Positions 20,933 to 30,830 of a stretch of 64,000 nucleotides of DNA are shown here, piece after piece (within the stretch, counting starts at the first letter, position 1; the number at the start of each line of letters is the position of its first letter). Source of the DNA: Siderastrea radians (taxonomy: Eukaryota; Cnidaria; Anthozoa; Scleractinia; Rhizangiidae). The notes below the pieces were generated by a model. It searched no databases. It saw only the letters and a program-made list of their open reading frames with translations, and was not told the origin of the DNA. Made by a program: the position numbers and the translations under genes. Where the stretch lies: positions 31,644,036 to 31,708,035 of the forward strand of contig OZ024897.1 in NCBI GenBank assembly GCA_964017195.1. The letters run 5' to 3'.

Positions 20933-20955
20933 AAAAAGAAAGAAAGAAAGCGAGC
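20755..20955. repeat. GAAA/GA microsatellite before unit copy 2
   Basis: About 200 bp of GAAA, GACA and a pure GA run (20867-20896). It stands at the junction between the end of unit 1 and the start of unit 2. The long Ser/Phe/Leu-rich and Lys/Arg/Glu-rich frames over it are composition artefacts. Confidence 0.9.
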
Positions 20956-21081
20956 AAATAAGAAACATATTTTTTTGAACTTATCACAGAACCAAGAGCT
21001 CTTGACATAACTTATTTATACTCTCCACAGGTAGGCGATTAATTATTCAGATCAGCAAAAGGAGCTCAAAAAGATTTCAAG

Positions 21082-21975
21082 ATGTTGTTTTCTTCCACAT
21101 CTGAGTGCTTTGCCTGGCTTGCAGTGTTCATGACCGAGGCTTTCGCTATAGTAACACTCAATATCATTACAATTATTGTTTTAATGAAAAACCAGAGTCT
21201 TCGCAAGCGCAGCATGTACTTCGTGATCAACTTGGCGGTTGCAGATATGTTGGTTGGAGGATTCTCGGAAATTATGACTTTCTTTGTTATGGGAATTCGA
21301 TGCAATTTTTGGAAGTACAACGTACATTGAAATGGAATTTGGGATTCTATAATCTATAGTCTGGAACTTCTGTTTCCATTAACTTCTATATTAAACATCG
21401 CAGCGATTTCTTTAGAACGGACGCACGCTACGTTTCTTCCATTCAGGCATCGCGTCATTAGAAAAATGGTTTATGTTGTAATTATCATCATTATTTGGGT
21501 AACAGCTGCGATGGTATCAATTGCTCTCGTTATAATTAAGAACTTCAAAGGACACACAAAGTACTATTTTTACGTATACGTTTCATTCAACTCGATTTGT
21601 TTATTCGTGATCTTTGTTTCTTACGCATCCATTTTTATGAAAATGTATTGTGGAGCACATCCTCGACACCATGGTCCGGCCAGTAGAGAAAGGAAACTGA
21701 GCGTGTCATTATTCATTGTGACTTTGGTATCTTTATTAATGTGGTTGCCATACGTAATAAGTATTTTTCTTTTTTATTCTACTGAAATTTTTAGTTCTTT
21801 CCCTATGTTAACAAATGCACGTTTCTTTTTTTCCTTGTTTTTGCTTTTTTATACAAATTCTCTTGTAAACCCTATTTTGTACGCGATCAGAATGCCAGAG
21901 TTTAAAAGAGCTCTGGTTTCACTATTTCGATTTCAGCAAAGACAAGGTGTGGGTATTCCGCTCCGCCCTTTGTAA
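21082..21975 (+). pseudogene. Class A GPCR, copy 2, one in-frame TGA
   Basis: The same 297-codon frame as the receptor at 2682, with the same helix motifs (NLAVADMLVG, MWLPY, NPILY). It is interrupted only by TGA 21328-21330 in the loop between helices 2 and 3. The frame is otherwise open to its normal stop. Relative to copy 1 the codon differs at two bases, and copy 3 has the identical TGA, so the change arose before copies 2 and 3 separated. The next in-frame ATG (21466) would yield only helices 4-7. The splice-acceptor-like sequence upstream is retained. Most likely a pseudogene; readthrough cannot be excluded from sequence. Confidence 0.8.
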
Positions 21976-22183
21976 TTAGGATAACAATATAAAACACGCA
22001 TTGCTTGTTAGTTAGACTTGATAAAGATTCCGCAAAAGGTCGAAATGATTAAAGCTCTGATCTAAACTGCCATCAAGGACATTTCTGAGCATTCTTGCTT
22101 TGAAAGTAATCATTTTACTGAGGGGAAGAGAGCTGAAAGGCATACGTCTTCATGCCGATGTTGTGTGCTCATCCCTATGCATG

Positions 22184-22423
22184 GGCCTATTTTTCGAAAG
22201 TCCCGGTAACTTTTTGGGCCCGAAGCTACATTTTAAAATCAAAATCTACAGAACGTTGGCGTAGTTTTTAGCCCGCATATCAGCAAGACTTGCTTTGTCA
22301 ACTAAGAATTTTATTGCTCAGCTTTTCACAATCAACAAAATTTGAGTTTTTAATGCAAAGATCGCGCACAGGAAATGACTTTCCGGGTCCGAAAAGTTAT
22401 CGGGACTTTCGAGAAACGGGACC
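22184..22423. mobile_element. MITE A, copy in unit 2
   Basis: Same ends and ATG flanks as 3784-4022. Absent from unit 3. Confidence 0.7.
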
Positions 22424-23300
22424 ATGACGTTAAAGTATAACGTATTTAAGAAAGGAATTTAACTCACATTCTTTAACTTCTTTTTAATCAATTTATTAAT
22501 TATCAAAACGGTACTTTCATTGTATCTAATAATACATGTATAATTCGTTTGAACATATTGTATGCAATGTTTCATGCTTCGCTGCTCCCGGGCAGTCAGT
22601 GTAGCCCGTGCAGATTATTGGCATAAAGGCAGATTTGGACTGAGGGACATTTTACTCCTGTTCTTATTAGAGACAGCTTTTTTTCATTTCCTCTGTCATG
22701 CCTCGGCACTATTAACCGACAGTCGCCAAAAGGCGACCACCGGATTATAAATTGGGCTGGTTTTTACCCCGCCGTCAGGACGGGGTCTAGTAATACCTGT
22801 TTTTTACCCCGCGGTAAGGACGCGGTCGTCGGATGTTTTTGGTGGTCACCTGCCCCACACTTTTCTCTGCCAAAAAATACCTGCCGGTAATCTTCGTTCG
22901 TTTAGCGTTATTCGCCAAAGTTTTCATGAAAGTTGGTGTAAAAGATCACTGGCGATTGAATGGCATAAAAATCACCACGACGAAAGCAAAAACGAAGATG
23001 CTAAAGAGCTTTGAAAGCCACCGATTTGATCTTGTTATTTTTTTGCCACTCAACCCGAGACTCCAACAAACAAGGTTAAATATTCAACAGTGAAATGCAA
23101 GCATTTTTTGGCAGTTTTGGTTTGCTTCGCCGAAATCTTTAGGGAAAGTCATTGCAGAAAAGTACAAGAGATTCAAAGGAGTTAACTTCTATTCAAGCGA
23201 ACTTGTATTTAGACAAGAAGACGGTCACCTGTACAAAGGAGAATGCCATTTTAGATTCAGGCCCGCTTAGTTTGCATAAATGCCACTGAGGTGATTTAGG

Positions 23301-24574
23301 CCGGGGCCAAATGAGAGCGAGAGTTGCCGAGAGATGATGATAGTTCAAACTCTCGACCTCGTTTGGCCTTAAACTCTCATGCGCTCTCGGCGACTCTCGC
23401 CCAGTCTCATCGAATTTGCACCTGCTCAAATTTTTGTCGAGAGTCACGGAGAGTTTTCTCTCGTTTGACCCGCGTTTGAGAGTTGCACCCGGGGGGGGGG
23501 GTACTCCCATATACACGGTATATGGGTATGTGCCGCTGTGAAGGGTATGGTTTTCAAGCTGTTTAGTCTGGGATAGGGTACGGAAATCAGAGAGTTTTGG
23601 TCTAGAATAGGGTATCATTTTCAAGGAAACTAATCAGTTGGTTGGAGAATTTAGTCTAGACTAGGTTTCCCGGCAATTGACACTAAAAAGAAATCAATTT
23701 GGCAAATTCACCGGCAACTAGCAAAGAAAGCGTTAATAGAGATGGGTTTACATACTATCAATTAAAACGCGTTTTAGTTGTTGTAAACGTAGAAGTTATT
23801 TTGAAAGTCGACGTTTTTTGCTGTTGTATCCGAAAGGCAACACTCATGACGGTTCTTTACTCACTCAGATTAACCTGAAATTGAGGACTTCATGGAAACA
23901 AAAACTGAACAAGTATAAATAAACTTTTATTTTGAGAGCATTATTTAAAATGTGACATAACATTTTGTTTTCGCTGGACTGTGTTAGTAATGGAGTTTCT
24001 CAAAAATAGCTAGTCTGGGATAGGGTTACGGATTTTTGGTGATTAGTCTAGTATAGGGTTGCAAAATGCACCTCAACTTGGTCTAGTTTAGGGTAAGGAT
24101 TTCAGAGTCCCAGCGGCACACCCCCGCCCAAAAATTTGCAGAGTACCCCCCTCCGGGGAGTTGCATAAGCGTTTTGCGATCAGCAGTTGCTTTATTTAGT
24201 ACAATGGGCTCAATCGCGCCCTCAAACAACATGGCGTCCATGTCCTCGGAGTCTCTGCTACGGCAACCAAGGAAACTGGCAAAACTCCACGAAAAAAGTG
24301 GTCGCACGATGAGGTGTTTCGCATGAACATAACCAATAAGCACGCAGCAACTTTTCGTTTGCGTGAAAAAATTCATTGCACTGGAGAGCCGGTTAGCCGT
24401 ACGCCATGTTTGTTTACAAGGTTAGATGACGCCATGTCTTGTCACGCGTTGAACTCTCATCAACTCTCGTTCTCGTTTGACCGGACGGACGATAGTCACC
24501 GAAAGTTAAAGAAAACTCTTGGTCAACTCTCACTCTTCAACTCTTGGCAAGTCTCGGTCTCGTTTGGCCAGGCT
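23301..24574. mobile_element. MITE B in unit 2, split by a hAT-type MITE
   Basis: The same element as 8007-8601, with GGGCCAAA-type ends. It is lengthened by the 670-bp insertion at 23488-24157. Confidence 0.6.
23488..24157. mobile_element. hAT-type MITE with CCCGG...GGGGTACTC ends
   Basis: Inverted ends (CCCGGGGGGGG...GTACTCC against CCCGGAGGGGGGTACTC) flanked by an exact 8-bp direct repeat GAGTTGCA at 23480-23487 and 24158-24165. Units 1 and 3 have the uninterrupted sequence. Length 670 bp, non-coding; internal TCTGGGATAGGGT-type words recur. An 8-bp duplication fits hAT. Confidence 0.85.
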
Positions 24575-25664
24575 TAACGTTATTCAAATTTTGTTTCCAT
24601 GGTGTTCAGAAGTACACCTGTTTCTTGAAATGAGAAGCTTCAACTTTGTTCTGCGAATTAAAAGTTGTTTTACTTAAAAAATGTAGGTATATGAATAAAT
24701 CACGGCTTTTACAGTGTTCAGATTCAGAATTGGTTCTTTGGTTCTAGTTTTTGACTACAAAAAAGTACAGGGAAGCAGAGGAACAAACGTGTGTAGCTTA
24801 CTTCACCATACAAACTACTATCAAATGAAGCCAGATTTATTGAGGACAATTTTTGCTGAAGATGGACATGAATTTTGATACTGGTTATACGGTTTTGAAA
24901 GGAATATCAGTTGATACCCGCAATAACGGAAAATTAAGAATTTTCCAAATTTCAATTCGATCTGGAATCCGAGGGCCACAGGTTTGTCACTTTAATTACT
25001 GTTAAGTGTCACCCTCGTTACACACAGTCGATTTATTTTTTATTTATTTACTTATTAAATATTTATTTTTCATGTAATAACAGAAAATGAAGAAATGGCA
25101 TTAACGTGCTGCCAAAAGTAAGAGTACCTTCATCAGTAGAGCTGAAACGGAAGTCGAAACAAAACCAGACTACACAAGTCTTCCGATTCCTCATGCGATC
25201 GGGACAGGGTGACGATCGGTCACTTTCTCAGTTATTCTGTTAACTGTATCATACAAGAAAAACGAAAAATGAACGAAACGTAAATGACCCAGTGAACATG
25301 GGTTTTCACATGGAATTTTCAGTGCTAGAAAAATAAAATCTTATAGTGACTAAAGGCCCATTTACACTACCGAAAATTTTCGGCACGGCTCGGATAAAAA
25401 TGGTACGCGTACCAAAAAATGTTGCACGGTACCCTCGTTTAGAAATCCTACTTTCTACTGTGCTAAACACTGTAAAACAATGTTTTGGCACGGCTGGCCG
25501 TCTCACGCTTTTGGTTAGCGTTCTTAAATTTTACCTAATACGAATGCGGCCGCTTTCATTCAAACTTGGCGGACGAAAGGAAACTGGCGTTCCACCTAAG
25601 TCAAGCATCTCGCAGAAAAAAATTCAATCAATAAATAAAAGAGGCATATTATCAACTACTTTTC

Positions 25665-25750
25665 AGGAGGAAGAATCGAAGATGCAGCCTGTTTATAACA
25701 AAGCCGATACTGGTGCAGCGCTCTAATCAACTGAGCAATCAAGCCTACTG
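25665..25750 (-). repeat. tRNA-derived SINE-like head, unit 2
   Basis: Copy of the segment at 14232-14314 with a better preserved A-box region (rc of 25721-25740) and a B-box-like TCTTCGATTCT (rc of about 25672-25683). A to B spacing is about 40 nt. Confidence 0.5.
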
Positions 25751-25824
25751 GAACTGGTCATTTGTGAATTTGTATTAATCTCGTTTGAGAGTTAATAAAT
25801 GTGAATAAATGACTATCATTATAT

Positions 25825-26321
25825 ACCTGATTGAAAAAACGTTGTCGGGAGAAGTCTACAAACCATAAACGATACGACCCAGTGGTTTACTGGGAAACAT
25901 CTGAACTATTTACTGATTTGCATTTTGAAAGCCGTTCACTTGCATTGTTTGTCTGTTTTGATATCGCACTTTGTGCCTCCGTCACTCATGTACCCGACAG
26001 TGAACGAATGGTTGGTGGCAGGACTTAGTTCTACCCAATAGTTTTCCAGCAAATATTGCTTTAAATCAGGTACGGATGCAAGCTTTTGCAAATTGCACAC
26101 TGTGTAGCGCCCAAATTGGCCCTTGTTGGCCAATTTGGCCACTTTCAGGTAGGCTTGCACGGTTTCCATTGCCACGTGCAACTCGCTGCGATCAACATCA
26201 GTCACAAGAGAAAGGGTTGAATTTTGAGTATGCAAATGATAATGTACGTCTACTCAAAAATCCTTTGGGACTCATCGTCGGTGGTTTATGCTTTTCACCG
26301 GACAACGTTTTTCAATTAGGT
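25825..26321. mobile_element. MITE/transposon remnant E, ~500 bp, unit 2
   Basis: Inverted ends ACCTGATTGAAAAAACG and its counterpart ending CAATTAGGT, each followed by a related TTGTC-GG word. The site without the element is seen in unit 1 (near 14397) and in the first tandem half of unit 3 (near 55927). It contains a minus-strand 99-codon frame. Confidence 0.65.
25936..26235 (-). pseudogene. 99-codon ORF in element E, unit 2
   Basis: The frame reads MHTQNSTLSLVTDVDRSEL and onward. A 99-codon counterpart exists at 57524-57823 with about a dozen residue differences and no stops. It probably is a fragment of the parental transposon's protein, for example an N-terminal or inter-domain piece. 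No domain is recognised. It ends inside the element. Confidence 0.4.
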
Positions 26322-26747
26322 GTGTATAAAAACTGTGGATGAAATCAGAGATGATGACAACCGTTGCAGTCTAAAATACCTCAGTGAGTTGAAAAATACA
26401 GAACCTGAAAAACATTCGGGCTTGAACGGGGCTCGAAGCAGTTCAATCTGTTAGCTATAAGTGCTCAGTGGTATTTGGTTATTATTGTTGGCAACAGAAT
26501 CTTGCTTGATATGAAGCTTAGATCATTCACAGTATTGTTCTGGGGAGTCAGAGAAGCCCAAACAATATAGTTTTCGGTGAGAATCCAGAAGTAGAGCAAT
26601 ACCTGGATAACGTGTTTCCTCAGTCGAATAACAGCGCTCATGTCAAATTTCTTTTGTCAAATTTCTTTTGTCAAATTTCAATCTAACCTTTCCCCCTCTC
26701 CCCTCCACCCCTAAGCGTCCTGTGGATGTTAAGCGGGAAAGTTGTGC

Positions 26748-26931
26748 TAGAATGCTTGCGGTCCCTTTTAAGTCAGTCGAGCGGGCGGGCGAAAAACGAG
26801 CGAATTCGAGAACTCCCCCCCCCGGTTTCCCTCGGCTCGCATTCACTTCGCACTCGCCCGATCACTGCGCCGCATATCGCGTATATCGCTTGCCGCTCGA
26901 CTATCCAGAGAGGGACTCGGCTAACAGTCTA
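26748..26931. mobile_element. MITE D, uninterrupted copy in unit 2
   Basis: Same ends and CGAGCGGGCGGGCG block as 15350-17455, without the hAT insertion. It serves as the empty site for it. Confidence 0.5.
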
Positions 26932-27579
26932 GTCGACGGCCCCTTAGTAAGCTTGAAATTAGGTCAATTAAGTTGCACTTCTTTCTTTCCTTTGTTCATG
27001 CTGGCAGCTTTTGCCAGCTTTTCAGCAACTTAACTAAAAAAGGAGCAACTTATAAGAGAAAAACGTTTGTACATTTTTTCGTGAAAAGTTGAGTAGCAGA
27101 GCGGGCGGCTGTACACAGGCTAAAATTTGAGCAACTTTTCAGAAAATCTTAAGCAACTTTTGGCCATTCCTACTGACGAGCCATTATTCCAAGGGCGTCC
27201 AGATTTAAAAATAGCTCATGGATGTTCATATTCTACCGAATTCGAAGTTGTGAGTCCTTTGCCAGCGGGACAAGTATGACGCAAATAAAAACAATGAAGT
27301 CTTGCATGGTTGATTGCTTGTTCGGGACTGCATGTGGTTAGGTGGGATGTGGTTTATTGCTTGAGGAAGACCGCCTGAGCAGACTGGGACTACTACTACC
27401 TCACCGGCAACCGTTCACGTGACTTCAACCAGGAGAACAAGGTGGAGGCCGAGATGACTTGATTTTCAACTTGTTTGTCTGTTTCCAAAAAATCATGATT
27501 ATTTCACTGTTTTGAGAAGAGTGTACACACGGCTGATCGCTGCCAAAGGTAGCTCTACACAATCACCATGCATGAGAAC

Positions 27580-27941
27580 ACTAGAACGCAGAATGTGTTC
27601 CTGACACGGGCTCTGGAGAAGATACTTCACGACAAGGAAACGAAGAAATACACTTGCTGGACAGAGGCTACCCAAGCAACCTGATAGAAGAACTCCTATC
27701 AGAAATAAAATTCACAGGAAGAGTGTCAGCGCTTAGACAAAATAACAAAACAAAAATAGAAATCATGCCCTTTATAACACAATTCCAACCATCAGTGTCA
27801 AATATAAAGGAAGCTTTATTAACAAAGTGGCACCTCATACAAAATCAACCTCTCCTTCGCCACATATTCAAAGAACCACCAATTATTTCTTATAAGAAAG
27901 TAAAATCCTTAAAGGATTTGCTCGTTAGAGCCAAAATATAA
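27580..27941 (+). pseudogene. Penelope-like element fragment, unit 2
   Basis: The frame from 27654 runs RGYPSNLIEELLSEI, KWHLIQNQPLLRHIFKEPP, ISYKKVKSLKDLLVRAKI, then TAA. This matches the region after the reverse transcriptase core of Penelope-like elements. It is better preserved than in unit 1, but the polymerase core and endonuclease are missing. Confidence 0.65.
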
Positions 27942-28659
27942 CAGGTTATCACATGGTTTTCCACCGGTAGAGATTGTGCAGCCTGTCAGCGGATGATGTT
28001 TTTGCCACTGGCCTTTGTGAGACTGATTGAGCCAGTTACCGGATCTTAATTAGCATAAAATTTTGCGAACTTTTACTTTGACTTTCTCTAAGAATTATTA
28101 CTGATTTGAGAAGCCATATCAGACAGACAGAAAGATTGTTCATCAGGTCAGTCCATTAACACCTCGAAAAAAAAAACTCGACTGCGCAGCCTTTTTCCGA
28201 CCACACTTCTTAACGTTTGGATATCCTGATGAAACATTTTCCCTCGTGTTTGATATATTACATGAAAACTCTATTTGAAAACTCTACTCTATTCTCTGAT
28301 TATTCTAATAAAGGCATTTGCGAAAAATGCACTTTTTGACAATTTCCTGTGGGCAAGCGTTTACTGAACAACGTTGTGTAATTAGGTCACAGGTAGTGAA
28401 ACAATTCTCCGAACAAAAACATGAGCTAGTTTTTCAAAAAGTGGGAAAAAACCACTTTGAACATTCTTTTTGCCCCGAAAGCATATGCAATCTTATCATG
28501 AGTTTTCATAAAATTTTTTACACCAAATTGATCAGAAGCGCTAATTAATTATTTCTCAAAACATTCCTGTAACCGTCAATTTTCCTTTGCAGCCACTTAG
28601 ATTTAAGCCTTTCTACTGTGTTTCCTTAAAGTAATGCTTTTTTTTAAATCTTCGGTTCT

Positions 28660-28950
28660 TGCTATCACTGCATGTTGTATTAAATTCCAGGAAATGTTTT
28701 TCAATCCAGTCTAAACCCGAAGATTAAAATAAAAGCATTAATTGTCGGTTTGTTACTTACATTTTAATTAGGTCTAAAAAGCAAGTCCTGTGGAAAAACT
28801 TCCTTTATTTAACTGGATTGAGAAACATTTCCTGAAATTTAATACAACATGCAGTGATAGCAAAAGGGAAGTTCCATTAACACCTCGAAGTCGGTAAACA
28901 TGTTATATTTTGAAGTTATTAAATAAAGGAAGTTTTTCCATAGGACTTGT
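28660..28950. repeat. Partial inverted repeat, unit 2
   Basis: 28662-28724 and 28800-28870 are inverted copies of one sequence, corresponding to 18980-19036 and 19133-19200 in unit 1. The outer part of the left arm is absent; 28440-28660 is sequence not found in unit 1. Confidence 0.5.
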
Positions 28951-30269
28951 TTTTTGCTAACCTGTTTTTAGTAATTGCTATTACGCAGCCAGACAAACGC
29001 TGTCATACAGCTTTAGTGTACATAGCCAATCAATGTATACAATTTTGTTAGTAATTGTCGGTTTGTTACTTACATTTTAGGTCTAACAAACTTGCCGACA
29101 GCAGCCAACGCACTTGCATCTAGATAACAGAGAAAAAAATTGAGAGGTGAGTGAGGAAACGTTCTGTAGAATATTAGGTATAGTACAACTTCACCTTACT
29201 ACTTAATCGCGTCTTCAATTTAATAACAAAGGTTATGGTCTAATTTTTCAGGGGCACCCAACGAGAAAAGTTAAGCAAAACACTTGAATTATCATTTCTG
29301 CTTTCTTCGATTGTTTCAGAGCTTTTTTAAAGACATATTTGTGCTAATACAGATTGATCTGTCTTAGCTGAAAATGTACACCGCACAAAATCTTAGGAAA
29401 CAGAATCCCATCCGCTGAATTTCCAAGCTGCTGATGGCTGTCCGAAAATGCTACTGACCTCAAATTTGCCTGAGTCTATACGATATAATTGTCCATCCGA
29501 AAACAATATGAACTACACTGTAACAAGTCCTCTTGTTACGAATGTCCGAAGTGATGTTTCGCCAAAGAAATCTCTAGCTTTCACTGCAATTAAATCTCAG
29601 GCTATTTGAGGCCCTTCGAACAGATATTCCGCGAAACGAAACGTTGGGTGCCCCTCAGTTTTCCATAGTTTTATTTTTGGTGATTTTAATTTTATTTGCT
29701 TTGAGAAAAAATGGTTTGTTTTCTGAGGAACAAGAAAATACAAAGGCATTTTATATCTATCTTCTTGATAGCCATTTTGTAACGAGTCGGCATCACTCTA
29801 AAATGTGTTCCAAGACGTTCTTCTAAGACCGATTTTAATGGTAGTCATCTTATTGTGTGCGTGCACAAAACATATTAAACTTGGTACTTAATTAATACCC
29901 GAGGAAAAGAATAGGCAATGAAAGCAGAAATTTTTTTTTTTGTTTTTGAAAAAAATTGGGTCAATCAGGCGATTGGAAACGAAACTTTTATGGGGATGGC
30001 TATAGTTTGCTTCTTTACATTTTAAATGCTTGTGCTCACTGGGATTAACCCTTTAACTTTAGTTATGGTGTTATTCCGGATAGGTCGTTTTGCACATCAA
30101 AACATGATTGCTGAGGTTACCAGGTTTGCGTCAAGATACCGCTTTGATAGGCAACGAACTCAGACAGGACAGATCTTTCCACACATTCCTACATATACAA
30201 CATGTTGGACATTTTGACCAGTTCTACCAGAATTTATCACAACAAATATATATCAATGTTTTTGCCATC

Positions 30270-30321
30270 AGTAGTAAAGTGCGTTCATATGTCACACGTT
30301 GCCTCGTTTTGATGCGAGGCT
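30270..30321. other. Short flank between unit copy 2 and the Polinton
   Basis: 52 bp not found in unit 1. It ends in GATGCGAGGCT directly before the Polinton terminal repeat. No 6-bp direct repeat matching the right flank (51449 onward) is visible. Confidence 0.5.
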
Positions 30322-30830
30322 TCTGATTGGTCGAGAGCTTTTGTCTTCTGATTGGTTGTTGGGTTGCCCCTAGTAACGGAAACCACTGCCCATAAGGATG
30401 GGGGGCTCAAGCGGAAGTCACATGACCGGAAAGGACGTCACCGGAACCGGAAATGACGTCACCGGAACCGGAAGTGACTGGAAAGGCGGAAGTCACGTGT
30501 TTTGGAATGGGAAACCGCTGACCAGTCGGAAAATGGGATCGTGGGCGCAGGGTGGGGCAAAACCGCTGAGAAAAGCGGGCTCAAAGTCCAAAGTCCAAAG
30601 TCCAATTGGCGCATCGGGGGTGGTCCCTGGACTCAAAAAAAAACAAAGAAAAAGACACCATGTTGGAAAACAAAATATTATTTATTCCAAAGGGAGTGTT
30701 ACAGGCGACCGCGTGGGGACATGGATCCAAGATGAAGGCGAGCACAAATCCTCTTGGGGGAGGCCCTCGTTTCTTTCGTTCTGAGTGTCACAGATATCCA
30801 TATGGATAAGTCTTGAAGCTGATGGGATCG
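30322..30830. repeat. Left terminal inverted repeat of the Polinton
   Basis: Inverted match to 50959-51448 with scattered differences and short indels. The outer part has two CCAAT-box complements (GATTGG), then a 100-bp stretch at 30398-30500 of repeated CCGGAA and TGACGTCA words and CACGTG. The inner end extends into the last 14 codons of polB. AATAAA on the minus strand at 30681-30686 serves polB. Confidence 0.9.
30681..30686 (-). terminator. Polyadenylation signal for polB
   Basis: AATAAA on the minus strand, about 100 bp beyond the polB stop and inside the terminal repeat. The mirrored repeat offers the same signal to the gene at the other end. Confidence 0.6.

Larger units (their letters stand above)
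20945..30269. repeat. Duplicated GPCR unit, copy 2
   Basis: 9.3 kb collinear with copy 1 minus that copy's three large insertions. Differences include a private hAT-type MITE (23488-24157), a second MITE with a short frame (25825-26321), a deletion across MITE C, and replacement of part of the inverted repeat near 28440-28660. It ends at GCCATC, about 50 bp before the Polinton. Confidence 0.85.

Noticed and set aside
20645..21008. Long Ser/Phe/Leu-rich and Lys/Arg/Glu-rich reading frames
   Set aside because: They are translations of the GAAA/GA microsatellite.
30316..30321. 6-bp target-site duplication for the Polinton
   Set aside because: The left flank GAGGCT and right flank CAATCG do not match, so I do not claim a duplication. 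The ends may have been altered.
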